From Lentisphaeria bacterium (GTDB lineage: Bacteria > Verrucomicrobiota > Lentisphaeria > Victivallales > Victivallaceae), in NCBI GenBank assembly GCA_017504435.1, contig JAFVRD010000013.1, forward strand, positions 1 through 64,000: 64,000 bases of DNA, in the 5' to 3' direction. A program made the translations under genes and the position numbers. The first letter of the stretch is position 1; each line of letters opens with the position of its first letter. The notes under the pieces are model-generated. The model did no database searches. It was not told the origin of the DNA and was given only the letters and a program-made list of their open reading frames with translations. Positions 42,058 through 52,132 of the stretch are shown here, piece after piece.

Positions 42058-42681
42058 TTAAACTGCCGGTTCGACCTGCCAAAACTCCAATTCAACCGGA
42101 GTTGAACGTCCGAAAATTGAGATGACCACGGTCAATCTGCCGCGGGTATCATCAATTGTTTCGACGTTACCCTCATAACCCATAAACGCACCATCCTTGA
42201 TCCGGACGATATCACCGACTTTCACACCGATAACCAGTGTGGGAGCCGGAGCATCACCTGCCAACGACGGGTTCATATCCAGGAATTCCTGTTCCGTCAA
42301 AGCCGGTGGACGCTGGGCATTTCCGAGGTATCCCAGTACGCCCTGAATGCTGCGCACGAAATACCACGCATCCTTGTTGACTGCCGGTTTTCCGTAGTCA
42401 TCAAGGAAATCTTCATAAAGATCCATACGGACCAATACATAACCGGGGAAGAGTTTTTTGGTCACAGTGACCGCTTTTCCTCCACGGATCTCTTTCACTT
42501 TGCTTTCGGGGATCAAAGCCTCATAAACCGGGATCTGATCTCCAAGATTCAACTGACGATTAATGGTGTCCCGCACTTTGTTCTCGTGCCCGGACAACGT
42601 CTGAATGACAAACCACTGACCGCGGTTATCCTGCTGCTGCTGTTCGACTGCTTCGTCCATTTTTTCCACCGGAACTTCCAT
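42058..42681 (-). CDS. nusG: Transcription elongation/antitermination factor NusG
   Basis: A 207-residue NusG. The N-terminal domain (WFVIQTLSGHENKVRDTI, then KKLFPGYVLVRMDL) is followed by a KOW domain (GVKVGDIVRIKDGAFMGYEG). The start could be the Met at 42681 or the one seven codons later at 42660, which has a better Shine-Dalgarno (GGTGGA); the earlier one lies seven bases after secE and may be coupled. The Gln run near the start (EQQQQDN) is unusual. Confidence 0.95.
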   Translation of the reverse strand: MEVPVEKMDEAVEQQQQDNRGQWFVIQTLSGHENKVRDTINRQLNLGDQIPVYEALIPESKVKEIRGGKAVTVTKKLFPGYVLVRMDLYEDFLDDYGKPAVNKDAWYFVRSIQGVLGYLGNAQRPPALTEQEFLDMNPSLAGDAPAPTLVIGVKVGDIVRIKDGAFMGYEGNVETIDDTRGRLTVVISIFGRSTPVELEFWQVEPAV

Positions 42682-42688
42682 GCGTTAA

Positions 42689-42922
42689 TTAACTGCGAAC
42701 TGTGACCAGATTGATCAACAATTCAGCGACTTTGTCAACACCGGCGACAAAACAGGCAAGTATCACCATAGCCACAACGACCAGCATGGTAGATTCCAAC
42801 AACTGCTGGCGATTAGGCCAGGAGCAACGACGGAGTTCCGCCACTGTATCAGCGCAAAAACGCCGGATGCGTCCGGTTACTGAATCAAAACCGGCACTGA
42901 AACCTTTTTTGCTCTTTTCCAT
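42689..42922 (-). CDS. secE: Preprotein translocase subunit SecE
   Basis: A 77-residue protein with the conserved cytoplasmic amphipathic segment AELRRCSWPNRQQLLEST and a single C-terminal membrane helix (MLVVVAMVILACFVAGV). The secE-nusG-rplK order, with tRNA-Trp just upstream, is the one found in chlamydiae and many other bacteria. Confidence 0.94.
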   Translation of the reverse strand: MEKSKKGFSAGFDSVTGRIRRFCADTVAELRRCSWPNRQQLLESTMLVVVAMVILACFVAGVDKVAELLINLVTVRS

Positions 42923-42967
42923 AAATATTTCCGTTTTGCCTTAGTTTCTTGTCGCTTTCAGAAAAAC

Positions 42968-43044
42968 TGGCAGGAAAGGTGAGGCTCGAACTCACGACCT
43001 GCGGTTTTGGAGACCGCTGCTCTAGCCAACTGAGCTACTTTCCT
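42968..43044 (-). tRNA. tRNA-Trp (CCA)
   Basis: The cloverleaf is complete: acceptor AGGAAAG/CTTTCCT, anticodon stem GCGGT/ACCGC with anticodon CCA, T-arm GTGAGTTCGAGCCTCAC, discriminator G. The 3' CCA is encoded in the genome. It lies between rpmG and secE. Confidence 0.97.
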
Positions 43045-43128
43045 GCACATAAACTATACATTACGTGCTGCACTTTACCGCAACAAACCTCTGTCCCTAT
43101 ACAGGAATTCCTGTATTTAATAAACAGA

Positions 43129-43281
43129 TCAGCGTGTTTCCTTATGCACGGTATGTTTGCGCTCGAAAGGACAATATTTTTTCTTTTCCAACCGTTCGGG
43201 AGTGTTGCGCTTCTCTTTTGTCGTCGTATAATTGCGACGTTTGCACTCGGTGCACTCCAAAATTACCAGTTCACGGGCCAT
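43129..43281 (-). CDS. rpmG: Ribosomal protein bL33
   Basis: A 50-residue protein between tuf and tRNA-Trp. It starts [18 protein letters not shown] and contains [19 protein letters not shown]. It keeps one full CxxC pair (CTEC) but only a single Cys in the second half (YCPF), so the zinc site is incomplete, an intermediate between zinc-binding and zinc-free forms. The context rpmG-tRNA-Trp-secE-nusG is classical. Confidence 0.93.
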   Translation of the reverse strand: MARELVILECTECKRRNYTTTKEKRNTPERLEKKKYCPFERKHTVHKETR

Positions 43282-43321
43282 TTCAGCACTCTACTTTTTA
43301 TAGATTAGTTTATTACACATT

Positions 43322-43353
43322 ATCCCGGACCGTCATTTCGGGCAGTCCGGGAT
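43322..43353 (-). terminator. Stem-loop after tuf
   Basis: ATCCCGGAC pairs with GTCCGGGAT (9 bp) with a 14-base loop, about 37 bases after the tuf stop. No U-run follows on the minus strand, so it is more likely a processing or stabilising stem than a full terminator. Confidence 0.4.
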
Positions 43354-43389
43354 TGAACTCGCTGTTATCAGTTTTACCTGAAACTTTGA

Positions 43390-44589
<1,200 letters not shown>

Positions 44590-44645
44590 TTTTTCCTCCT
44601 GACAGGTTTTTTGGTTTCCAATTCAAGACATCATTAATAAAAACT

Positions 44646-44720
44646 GGAGCCTACATCCGGACTTGAACCGGAGACCTCATCCTTACCAAGGATGTGCTCT
44701 ACCGACTGAGCTATGTAGGC
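44646..44720 (-). tRNA. tRNA-Thr (GGT)
   Basis: Acceptor GCCTACA/TGTAGGC, D-arm with AGTCGGTA, anticodon loop TTGGTAA on a CATCC/GGATG stem giving anticodon GGT, T-arm CCGGTTCAAGTCCGG, discriminator T and an encoded CCA. It lies directly upstream of tuf. Confidence 0.97.
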
Positions 44721-44740
44721 ACTCATTTTTCCACAAGAAA

Positions 44741-44825
44741 TGGTACTCGAGGGGGGACTTGAACCCCCAAGGATCGCTCCATATGGACCTCAACCATACG
44801 CGTCTGCCAGTTCCGCCACCCGAGC
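44741..44825 (-). tRNA. tRNA-Leu (GAG)
   Basis: A class II tRNA with a variable arm. Acceptor GCTCGGG pairs with CTCGAGT (two G-U), then discriminator A and encoded CCA. GGTGGCGGAACTGGCAGACG is the typical Leu D-arm region, the anticodon loop is TTGAGGT (anticodon GAG), and the T-arm is GGGGGTTCAAGTCCCCC. It is the first gene of the tRNA-tuf transcript. Confidence 0.96.
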
Positions 44826-44880
44826 ACTTGGCGCGTTCGACCCGAAAAAAATTTACAGTCGTTTTACGCGAACAGAGCCT

Positions 44881-44909
44881 AATATATCCGCGCTTATTGC
44901 TTTTTGCAA
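44881..44909 (-). promoter_or_regulatory. Promoter of the tRNA-Leu/tRNA-Thr/tuf transcript
   Basis: TTGCAA (44904-44909), a 17-base spacer and TATATT (44881-44886) on the minus strand. A GC-rich discriminator region and a start about 50 bases before the tRNA fit a strong stable-RNA-type promoter. Confidence 0.7.
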
Positions 44910-44967
44910 ATCACTTTTGCAATATTTTTACATTTTTTTCGTGTTTTTTCACTTTTGAAGCCATCTT

Positions 44968-45801
44968 TTACCCCAAAAGCCCCTTTACAAACTGCGGCTT
45001 GGCAAATGCAGCACCATGTATTTCGTCATTATAATAGCGCAGTTCCGCTGCCAAATCCGCCGCAACCCGGCGGGACTGAACCGCCGGTACTTTATCATCA
45101 GAAGCAACACAGCAGCCGATCATACCAGTTGGATAAGTCGGAACCGATATTGCCGCATAATCCACATATTTAAAATTCGCACGTGCAGCACCGGCGAGCT
45201 GCTTGACGACATCCGGAAGCAGCCAGGGTGATTCCGCCTGTGTAGCAACCACACCGCCAGGACGCAAAGCTTTTTTCAACGAAGCATAAAACTCTGCCGT
45301 AAAAAGCGGAGCTCCCGGTCCGCCCGGATCAGTAGAATCAACTATCACCAAATCATAATATTCCGGCTTCTCTTTAATAAACACACTGCCGTCTGCTATA
45401 TTGACGCGCACGCGCGAGTCCGAAAAACCGCAAGCCATTTCCGGCAAAAATTCTTTTGCGGTACGGATCACCTCCGCATCGATCTCACAAATATCCAACT
45501 CTGCGATCTCAGGATGCCGTGCCAACTCCCGCAGCACTCCGCCGTCACCTCCGCCGATAACCAGAACTCTCTCCGGATCACCATGTACATAATAAGGCAG
45601 ATGCGCCATCATCTCCTGATAAGCAAATTCATCGTATGAAGTCAGCTGGATGATTCCGTCAAGCAGCAAAAGCTTACCCAACTTACGGGTCTCATACACA
45701 TCTATTTTCTGAAATTTGCTCTGCCGGGAACAAAGCTGACGGGTAACTTCAATAGTCTGTCCGTAGCCGTTTCCAACCTCAGTGACCCATTGTCCGGACA
45801 T
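44968..45801 (-). CDS. speE: Spermidine synthase (polyamine aminopropyltransferase)
   Basis: A 277-residue protein starting at 45801 (MSGQWVTEVGNGYGQTIEV), two bases after the stop of the PurF-like gene, with GAGG upstream. The SAM-like nucleotide fold carries VLVIGGGDGGVLRELARHP and DICEIDAEV; the catalytic loop is VDSTDPGGPGAPLF and the substrate gate LLLDGIIQLTSYDEFAYQEM. It transfers aminopropyl from decarboxylated SAM to putrescine. The link with the PurF-like gene is only positional. Confidence 0.95.
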   Translation of the reverse strand: MSGQWVTEVGNGYGQTIEVTRQLCSRQSKFQKIDVYETRKLGKLLLLDGIIQLTSYDEFAYQEMMAHLPYYVHGDPERVLVIGGGDGGVLRELARHPEIAELDICEIDAEVIRTAKEFLPEMACGFSDSRVRVNIADGSVFIKEKPEYYDLVIVDSTDPGGPGAPLFTAEFYASLKKALRPGGVVATQAESPWLLPDVVKQLAGAARANFKYVDYAAISVPTYPTGMIGCCVASDDKVPAVQSRRVAADLAAELRYYNDEIHGAAFAKPQFVKGLLG

Positions 45802-45803
45802 AT

Positions 45804-47252
45804 TCACACCTCAAATTCAGGAGCTTCATTTTCCACATCTCTGCCATTCCAGCAGTATGTACAAACCTTTTCAGGAGCAACTCCGATCGCCTTGATAAGC
45901 GATTCAAGTTTCTGGAACTTCAACGTGGTCAAGTTGAGTTCCCGCCGGATCTCTTCCACCATCCGTTCATATTTTTCCGAACCGTAGGTCAGATACTCTT
46001 TCAGAACCTCGCAGGAGACCTCTCCACCCTCCAATTTCCAGATCGCCCGCCGTGCCGCCAGATCCAATTCGCTGCGGGAACGGGAGAAATTCAGGAACCG
46101 GCAGCCAAACACCAGCGGAGGACACGCGGAACGCATATGCACCTCTTTAGCTCCACGCCGGTAAAGCCACCCCACCGTATCGCGCAGCTGGGTTCCACGA
46201 ACAATGGAATCATCGCAAAACAGCAGCCGCTTGCCGCGGATCTGCTCATCCACCGGAATAAGTTTCATCCGGGCAACCTTTTCCCGGATCTTCTGATCCT
46301 GCGGAGTAAAACTGCGCGCCCAGGTGGGAGTATATTTGACAAAAGCACGCTGATAAGGTTTACCGGCAGCATTGGAATAACCCACAGCATGTGCCACTCC
46401 TGAATCAGGAATACCGCAAATAGAATCTATATCTTTCAGTATATCCCTGTCCTGCTCAGCCATACTTGCTCCATTGCGATACCGGGTACTTTCGGTATTC
46501 ACGCCCTCATAGCAACTGGAGGGATAACCGTAATACACCCAGTAAAAACTGCAGATTTTGCAAGTTCTGCCCGGAGTGCGGAGCTGCCGCACCTCATTGG
46601 CAGTGATCTCCACGATCTCGCCGGGACCGAGCTCCCGGAGCAACTCATAATCAAGATTCGGGAATGCAGTAGTCTCCATAGTTACCGCAAATGCATCAGC
46701 TTTCCTGCCGACAATGACCGGAGTCCTGCCGTAGCGGTCACGGGCAGCATAAACCCGGTCACCCCGCAGCACCAGAATTGAGCAGGATCCTTCAATGACC
46801 CGCTGAGCATATTCGATCCCGGCAGCGATCGTATTCCCGCGACTGATAAGCATGGCAACGACCTCAGTAGGGTTGGGTTCTCCGTCACCGGATTCAGAAA
46901 GATGCGAACACCCGGAGGCGAATGCCTGTTCCACGATCTCGTCAATATTATTGATCTTGCCGACGGTACAGACTGCAAATGTTCCCAATTGACTGGTAAT
47001 GATCAACGGCTGATCCTCGGTGTCACTGATCACACCGATGCCGCATTTGCCGCTGAATCCGCCGATCTCATCATCGAATTTAGAACGGAACTGTGAATTA
47101 CTGATATCATGAATACTGCGGTCGATGCCGCCATTATCCCGCGCCACAGCGATACCGCCGCGCCGGGTTCCCAAATGCGAATGATAATCAATACCGAAAT
47201 AAAGATCACTGACGCAATCGCCACTCGACACAACACCAAAAAAACCGCCCAT
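45804..47252 (-). CDS. Amidophosphoribosyltransferase-like protein lacking the N-terminal nucleophile Cys
   Basis: A 482-residue PurF homologue with both halves: an N-terminal Ntn-type glutaminase-like domain and a C-terminal phosphoribosyltransferase domain with LLFCDDSIVRGTQLRDTV as PRPP loop and CGIPDSGVAHAVGYS. True PurF begins MCG, where Cys after processing is the glutaminase nucleophile; here the protein begins MGGFFGVV, so that Cys is replaced by Gly. The same MGGFFG start occurs, as I recall, in Bacteroides homologues, so it is a family trait and not a sequencing error. C-terminal Cys (CKICSFYW and CTYCW) could bind a metal or Fe-S cluster. It may use free ammonia or have another role. 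It shares a transcript with speE. Confidence 0.85.
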   Translation of the reverse strand: MGGFFGVVSSGDCVSDLYFGIDYHSHLGTRRGGIAVARDNGGIDRSIHDISNSQFRSKFDDEIGGFSGKCGIGVISDTEDQPLIITSQLGTFAVCTVGKINNIDEIVEQAFASGCSHLSESGDGEPNPTEVVAMLISRGNTIAAGIEYAQRVIEGSCSILVLRGDRVYAARDRYGRTPVIVGRKADAFAVTMETTAFPNLDYELLRELGPGEIVEITANEVRQLRTPGRTCKICSFYWVYYGYPSSCYEGVNTESTRYRNGASMAEQDRDILKDIDSICGIPDSGVAHAVGYSNAAGKPYQRAFVKYTPTWARSFTPQDQKIREKVARMKLIPVDEQIRGKRLLFCDDSIVRGTQLRDTVGWLYRRGAKEVHMRSACPPLVFGCRFLNFSRSRSELDLAARRAIWKLEGGEVSCEVLKEYLTYGSEKYERMVEEIRRELNLTTLKFQKLESLIKAIGVAPEKVCTYCWNGRDVENEAPEFEV

Positions 47253-47762
47253 ATATGCCTTCCTTCCCGTTCAAGGTATAAATCAACTTTACATACCATA
47301 TAAGGTAACTTGCCAAGTTATTTTTTTCAAGATAACAAAAAAATTTTTCAGAAAAAAGCATATTTTTTTTACAGCAGACTTGAAAAAACCTCCAAAAGGC
47401 AGTATCTTATGTAAAACAGCAGAAGCGTTATGCTCTTTTTTGGCGGCACATCAATTCCACCGCCCGCACAAAAATGGGTGCTTTTGCGGACAAGGCAAGC
47501 TTAGTTTGTACTGCGTCGCGATCCGTTCCCGATCATTTCCGGGAGGGGATGGTTGCGCATCTTTTGTCGTATCGTTACAGGCGGATCGGATTCTTAAAAC
47601 CGGGAAGCAGGCATTGAAAAATCTGCTCTCCGTACCGGATTTCAGGTATGGAGCACAGTGGACATGCCTGATGACCGTACCGGAATGCCGGATGCCGGCA
47701 AAAGAGTAAAAGACAACACAAGTACGGGTTCATACGGAACCGAATTAAATGGGAGAGAGAAA
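47253..47762. other. Divergent region and long leader before rpmJ
   Basis: 510 bases between the PurF-like gene (minus) and rpmJ (plus). The left 130 bases are A+T rich and hold the plus-strand promoter at 47380-47408. The remaining 350 bases would be the 5' untranslated part of the rpmJ operon. It has a TTG-started frame of 109 codons (47380-47709) and shorter ATG frames, but none resembles a known protein and none has convincing start signals. A regulatory leader is possible. Confidence 0.45.
47380..47408 (+). promoter_or_regulatory. Candidate promoter of the alpha (rpmJ-rplQ) operon
   Basis: TTGAAA (47380-47385), a 17-base spacer and TATCTT (47403-47408) at the edge of an A+T-rich stretch. 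It would give a leader of about 350 bases before rpmJ. Confidence 0.55.
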
Positions 47763-47879
47763 ATGAAAGTCAGAGCGTCGGTGAAACGCAGATGTGAATT
47801 CTGCCAGATCATCAAACGTCACGGCAAGATCCGGGTCATTTGTTCCCGCGATGCACGCCACAAACAGTGTCAGGGCTGA
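47763..47879 (+). CDS. rpmJ: Ribosomal protein bL36
   Basis: A 38-residue L36: [20 protein letters not shown] followed by [18 protein letters not shown]. The zinc ligands CEFC, Cys and His are all present, so it is the zinc-binding form. GGGAGA lies 8 bases before the ATG. It is the first gene of the plus-strand operon. Confidence 0.96.
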   Translation: MKVRASVKRRCEFCQIIKRHGKIRVICSRDARHKQCQG

Positions 47880-47947
47880 GCCCGGAACGGGATTTTTCAT
47901 TCAACAAAGTCTATTAACAACAACTATAAAGAACAGGATCAGAAATC

Positions 47948-48346
47948 ATGCCTCGTATCATCGGTGTGGATATCCCCGGAAACAAGCGCGTCGAATATTC
48001 CCTGCGCTATCTCTACGGAGTCGGCCCGGCCAAAGCGCTGGAGATCATCGCCAAAGTCGGCATCGACCGCAACCTCATGGCTAAAGACCTTACTCAGGAT
48101 CAGATCGCCGCGATTACCAAAATGCTTCAGGATGACCTCCTGGTCGAAGGTGACTTGCGTCGTGCTGTCGCAGCTGACATCCGCCGTCTGCAGCAGATCA
48201 ACTGCTACCGCGGCATCCGTCATCGCCGCAACCTGCCCGTCCACGGTCAGCGCACCAAAACCAACGCCCGTACCCGCAAAGGTAAAAAAGTTACCATCGG
48301 TGCTATCCGTGACAAAACTCAGCGTCGTCTCGCTGCCAAAGGTTGA
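47948..48346 (+). CDS. rpsM: Ribosomal protein uS13
   Basis: A 132-residue S13: MPRIIGVDIPGNKRVEYSL, YGVGPAKALEII, CYRGIRHRRNLPVHGQRTKT and a basic tail ending in a Lys/Arg-rich segment. It makes bridges to the large subunit and P-site tRNA. It lies 68 bases after rpmJ. Confidence 0.98.
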   Translation: MPRIIGVDIPGNKRVEYSLRYLYGVGPAKALEIIAKVGIDRNLMAKDLTQDQIAAITKMLQDDLLVEGDLRRAVAADIRRLQQINCYRGIRHRRNLPVHGQRTKTNARTRKGKKVTIGAIRDKTQRRLAAKG

Positions 48347-48416
48347 TAAACCTGCAGCTTGAGTACGTACAGAAGTTCAGTTTGAAACATTAAAACCAAG
48401 TTGGGAAATTATAAAA

Positions 48417-48857
48417 ATGTCTGAAGAAGTGAAAGTTGCAGAAGCCGCAGCGCAGGAAGCGGAAGCTCCGGTTGCCGCCGCGCCGAAACAGCGCAGCAAA
48501 AGCGGACGTTACATTCCGAGTGGCATCGCCTATATTCTGGCGACCTTTAACAATACCAAAGTTACTTTTACCGATCTGCACGGCAACGTGATCTGCTGGT
48601 CCACCGGCGGCAAGAACGGTTTCAAAGGTTCCCGTAAATCCACCGCTTATGCAGCTCAAGTCATCGCCGGTGATGCGGCGAAAAAAGCTCAGCTGCTGGG
48701 CATGAAAGAAGTCGAAGTCCGGATCAAAGGTCCCGGCGCCGGTCGCGAATCCGCCGTCCGCGGTATTGCCGCTGCCGGTATGGAAATCAGCGTGATCAAA
48801 GATATCACTCCGGTTCCGCATAACGGCTGCCGTCCCCCGAAACGTCGTCGCGTCTGA
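48417..48857 (+). CDS. rpsK: Ribosomal protein uS11
   Basis: A 146-residue S11 with a longer Ala-rich N-terminal extension of about 30 residues ([20 protein letters not shown]) not found in E. coli S11. The core has [31 protein letters not shown] and [20 protein letters not shown]-type ends (here [20 protein letters not shown]). Confidence 0.97.
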   Translation: MSEEVKVAEAAAQEAEAPVAAAPKQRSKSGRYIPSGIAYILATFNNTKVTFTDLHGNVICWSTGGKNGFKGSRKSTAYAAQVIAGDAAKKAQLLGMKEVEVRIKGPGAGRESAVRGIAAAGMEISVIKDITPVPHNGCRPPKRRRV

Positions 48858-48960
48858 TGATGTGCCGCAGCATTCACCGGTGTCTGCTGCGGCTCTAATG
48901 CGGCAAGTTTGATTGAATAAAGTGTCCGAAGTGACACAAGCAATTTGGAGGATAAGAGTT

Positions 48961-49980
48961 ATGAGTTCATCAATCGGTTTCCCGATGCCCAAGTCGATCG
49001 TCGTTGATGAAGCGACTGAGACCCAGACTTATGCAAAGTTTACTGCCCAGCCGCTTCAGCGCGGTTTCGGACACACCATGGGCAATGCTTTGCGCCGGGT
49101 TCTGTTGTCGTCTCTGGATGGCGCTGCGATTTGCTCGGTGCGTATCGATAACGCCAAGCATGAATTTGATTCCCTCGACAACGTGGTCGAAGATATTACG
49201 GAAATCGTACTCAATTTGAAGTGCGTCAAACTCAATATCCACGCTGAAGGTCCGAAAACTCTGGAAATCGTCAAAGACAAAGCCGGTGCCGTCACCGCTG
49301 CTGATATTGTCTGCGACAGCACTGTTGAAGTGCTCAATCCTGAACAGCTGATCTGCACGTTGGATAAAGACAAAAAATTCCATGCGGTCATCGAAGTCAT
49401 CTCCGGCCGCGGCTATCTGCCCGCCGAAGAGATTTCCACCAACCGCACTATCGGAACGATTCCGGTCGATTGCCTTTTCAGTCCCGTTACCCGTGTAAAT
49501 TACCAGGTCGGTGCCGCCCGTGTTGGCGAAGAAACTGAAATGGACAGTTTGGAACTGGAAATCTGGACCGACGGACGGGTTTCTCCGCGCAATGCGCTGG
49601 AAGAAGCTGCCCGGATCCTGAGAGATCACCTGCAGCCGTTCATGGGTTCCCAGGTTCAGGAAAAGAACGTGGTTCTGACCGAGGAAGAAGAAAAACAGTT
49701 CAAAATGCTTTCTCAGGATGTCGAAGTCCTCGACCTCTCTGTCCGCGCTATGAACTGTCTCAACAGCGCGAATATCAAGTTGGTATTTGAGTTGTGCAAC
49801 AAGACCGAAAGCCGGATGCTGAAATACCGCAACTTCGGCAAAAAGTCATTGGATGAAATCAAAGAAAAAATTGAAAAGCACGGCTTGGAACTGGGCATGA
49901 CCCTCAGCGACCGTCTGCTTGCCGCCCTCGAAGCGGAAGCTGCCAAAGTCCGCGCCAATGCCGAAGAGGAGAGTAACTGA
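48961..49980 (+). CDS. rpoA: RNA polymerase subunit alpha
   Basis: A 339-residue subunit. The start at 48961 ([17 protein letters not shown]) has GGAGG 8-12 bases upstream; an upstream in-frame start at 48913 is unlikely. N-terminal assembly domain: [22 protein letters not shown]-terminal helix-hairpin-helix domain: [20 protein letters not shown] and [20 protein letters not shown]. No rpsD precedes it, unlike in E. coli. Confidence 0.99.
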   Translation: MSSSIGFPMPKSIVVDEATETQTYAKFTAQPLQRGFGHTMGNALRRVLLSSLDGAAICSVRIDNAKHEFDSLDNVVEDITEIVLNLKCVKLNIHAEGPKTLEIVKDKAGAVTAADIVCDSTVEVLNPEQLICTLDKDKKFHAVIEVISGRGYLPAEEISTNRTIGTIPVDCLFSPVTRVNYQVGAARVGEETEMDSLELEIWTDGRVSPRNALEEAARILRDHLQPFMGSQVQEKNVVLTEEEEKQFKMLSQDVEVLDLSVRAMNCLNSANIKLVFELCNKTESRMLKYRNFGKKSLDEIKEKIEKHGLELGMTLSDRLLAALEAEAAKVRANAEEESN

Positions 49981-49982
49981 TC

Positions 49983-50357
49983 ATGCGTCATAAAGTCGCT
50001 ACATTCAAAGTCGGACGCTCCGGCGCCCATCGCCGGGCCATGCTCGCCAACATGGCGAACAGCCTTTTCATCAACGGTCAGATCGAAACCACTCTGGTCA
50101 AAGCCAAAGAGTTGCGCCGTTTTGCGGAAAAGCTGATCACCGTCGGTAAAAAAGGTGATATTCACAACCGCCGTCTCGCGTTTGCGAAACTCCGCAGCCG
50201 TGACGCAGTCAAAAATCTTTTCGATGTCATCGCCCCTCAGTATGCTGAGCGCAACGGCGGTTACACCCGGATCTACAAACTGGGTTTCCGTCGCGGTGAT
50301 GCCGCTGAAATGTGCCTGATCCAGCTGGTCAAAGAAGAGGCCGCTAAAGCTGAATAA
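49983..50357 (+). CDS. rplQ: Ribosomal protein bL17
   Basis: A 124-residue L17: [40 protein letters not shown], and [20 protein letters not shown]. It begins two bases after rpoA and is followed by the operon terminator. Confidence 0.98.
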   Translation: MRHKVATFKVGRSGAHRRAMLANMANSLFINGQIETTLVKAKELRRFAEKLITVGKKGDIHNRRLAFAKLRSRDAVKNLFDVIAPQYAERNGGYTRIYKLGFRRGDAAEMCLIQLVKEEAAKAE

Positions 50358-50380
50358 GGTTCAGTACCGTCCAGGTATAC

Positions 50381-50424
50381 ATTAAAGGGAACAGGATCAA
50401 TTCCTGCTCCCTTTAATTTTTTGG
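50381..50424 (+). terminator. Terminator of the rpmJ-rplQ operon
   Basis: ATTAAAGGGA pairs with TCCCTTTAAT, continuing inward with CAGGA/TCCTG after one mismatch, followed by TTTTTT. It lies about 24 bases after the rplQ stop. Confidence 0.88.
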
Positions 50425-50683
50425 CGTTGTACTGAAAAGTACTGATAAAACAATGATCTGCCACCGGCGGCTTCGCCGGACGCGGTCAAGCGGAGGAACG
50501 CTTGTCCCGCCATAAGCTGCGAAATATCAGCACAGCGTCAAGGTCGGCTTATGCCGCCACCTCCTGTCAACCAATTTATATCATTTTCAAAAAAAAAATA
50601 AATTTTCTGATTTTTGATTTTGTTTTAACCGCTGAAGCGGTGTAAATTAAGAGTATCGGTTACTCCATAGAAAGGATTGAAAA
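50425..50683. other. Intergenic region before the Gfo/Idh gene
   Basis: 259 bases. The first part is GC-rich with a short CCGGCG/CGCCGG stem-loop near 50463-50480. The last 100 bases are A+T rich and contain the promoter with a palindrome listed separately. No gene was seen. Confidence 0.5.
50620..50648 (+). promoter_or_regulatory. Promoter with a palindromic operator in the spacer
   Basis: TTGTTT (50620-50625), a 17-base spacer and TAAATT (50643-50648). The spacer contains the perfect inverted repeat ACCGCT-GA-AGCGGT (50628-50641). A palindrome exactly between the two boxes is a typical repressor position. It precedes the dehydrogenase gene by 35 bases. Confidence 0.55.
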
Positions 50684-52009
50684 ATGGCAAAAAAACGTTA
50701 TGCTATCATCGGCACCGGCGGACGCTCCAACATGTATATCAAAGCGTTGACCGACGGAACTTACAAAGATTATGCGGAATTGGTCGCCATGTGCGATCTC
50801 AACCGGGGCAGACTGGATTACTACAATGAACGTATTCAGAAAGAGTATAAATACCCTCACGCGCTGCCCACCTACTCCCATTTACAATTTGAGCAGATGA
50901 TCCTCGATCATAAGCCGGATGTCGTTATTGTCACCACGATCGACCGCACTCACCATATCTATGCCTGCAAAGCCATGGAAATGGGTTGTGATGTCATCAG
51001 TGAAAAACCCATGACCATCGACCCGGAAAAATGTCAGATGATCATTGACACTCAGAAACGTACCGGCAGAAACTTCACTGTTACATTCAACTACCGCTAT
51101 GCTCCGCGCAACACCAGAATCAAAGAATTGCTGGATTCCGGCATTTGCGGCGAATTGACCTCCATCAACTTTGAATGGCTGCTGGATACCAACCACGGAG
51201 CAGACTATTTCCGCCGCTGGCACCGCAATAAACGCAATTCCGGCGGTCTGATGATCCACAAATCCACCCACCACTTTGACCTGATGAATTGGTGGATCAA
51301 TTCCAAACCGGAAACTGTTTATGCGATTGGCGATCTGCGTTTCTACGGCCGTGAAAATGCAGAAAAACGGGGCATCACCCAATTCTATGAACGGGCGACA
51401 GGCAGTGAAATCGCCAAGCAAGATCCTTTTGCATTGCGGATCACCGGGACGACCCTGATCGAAGACCTCTATTTCAAAAATGAGAAATATGATGCCTATA
51501 TCCGCGACCGGAGCGTATTCTCCGACGGTATTGACATTGAAGACAATATGAGTGTAATGGTGCGCTATGAAAATAAAGCGGTCATGAACTATACCCTCTG
51601 CGCCCACTGCCCCTATGAAGGCTACCGGGTCGTATTCAACGGCACCAAAGGCCGTCTGGAATTCTTCCATGTTGAACGCGGCACCACTCCGGTCGGCGAA
51701 GACCTCTCGGTTTTCGGCATGCGTGAAAGCGAAGAAGAAGGACGCATGCGTAAAGAAATGTGTCCGGAAATCGTCTTCCAGCCCCATTTCGGCAAACCCG
51801 AGATCTTTGACTACGCCCAAGGCGAAGGCGGTCACGGCGGCGGCGACCCGAAACTGCTGGATAATCTTTTTATCGGCGTGAAAGATGATCCTTTCGGTCA
51901 TGCAGCGGATTACACCGACGGTGCTTATTCGATTCTGACCGGTATCGGCGCCAATATCTCCATGCGTACCGGATTGCCGGTAAAAGTTCAGGAATTGATC
52001 AAGCTCTGA
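50684..52009 (+). CDS. Gfo/Idh/MocA family oxidoreductase
   Basis: A 441-residue NAD(P)-dependent enzyme, longer than the one in the sugar operon. Rossmann motif: YAIIGTGGRSNMYIKAL. Family catalytic motif: SEKPMTIDPEKC near residue 107. The second domain includes GGLMIHKSTHHFDLMNWW with the conserved His pair. AGGA lies 11 bases before the ATG. It stands alone between two terminators, so it is a single-gene unit with its own, probably repressed, promoter. The substrate is probably a sugar or cyclitol, not identified. Confidence 0.88.
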   Translation: MAKKRYAIIGTGGRSNMYIKALTDGTYKDYAELVAMCDLNRGRLDYYNERIQKEYKYPHALPTYSHLQFEQMILDHKPDVVIVTTIDRTHHIYACKAMEMGCDVISEKPMTIDPEKCQMIIDTQKRTGRNFTVTFNYRYAPRNTRIKELLDSGICGELTSINFEWLLDTNHGADYFRRWHRNKRNSGGLMIHKSTHHFDLMNWWINSKPETVYAIGDLRFYGRENAEKRGITQFYERATGSEIAKQDPFALRITGTTLIEDLYFKNEKYDAYIRDRSVFSDGIDIEDNMSVMVRYENKAVMNYTLCAHCPYEGYRVVFNGTKGRLEFFHVERGTTPVGEDLSVFGMRESEEEGRMRKEMCPEIVFQPHFGKPEIFDYAQGEGGHGGGDPKLLDNLFIGVKDDPFGHAADYTDGAYSILTGIGANISMRTGLPVKVQELIKL

Positions 52010-52025
52010 TCAATTCCCGGAAAAC

Positions 52026-52072
52026 GGACGGTTGCAGCTCTTTTTCGGTTGCAGCCGTCTATTTTTATACAA
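52026..52072 (+). terminator. Terminator after the Gfo/Idh gene
   Basis: GACGGTTGCAG pairs over 11 positions (two G-U) with TTGCAGCCGTC, followed by TATTTTTAT. It lies about 25 bases after the stop. Confidence 0.75.
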
Positions 52073-52132
52073 TTTTCGGCAACATTTATCCGGCACATAT
52101 TTGATTAATTCGTAATTATACAGAGAGTAAGA

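Noticed and set aside
47380-47709. 109-codon frame upstream of rpmJ
   Set aside because: It starts with TTG inside the promoter -35 box, has no Shine-Dalgarno and resembles no protein I know; Cys/Lys/Pro-rich composition looks random.
50463-50560. GC-rich stem-loop stretch as a mobile repeat or IS remnant
   Set aside because: Only one copy is visible in the window, no terminal inverted repeats or target duplication can be seen, and no transposase fragment was found.
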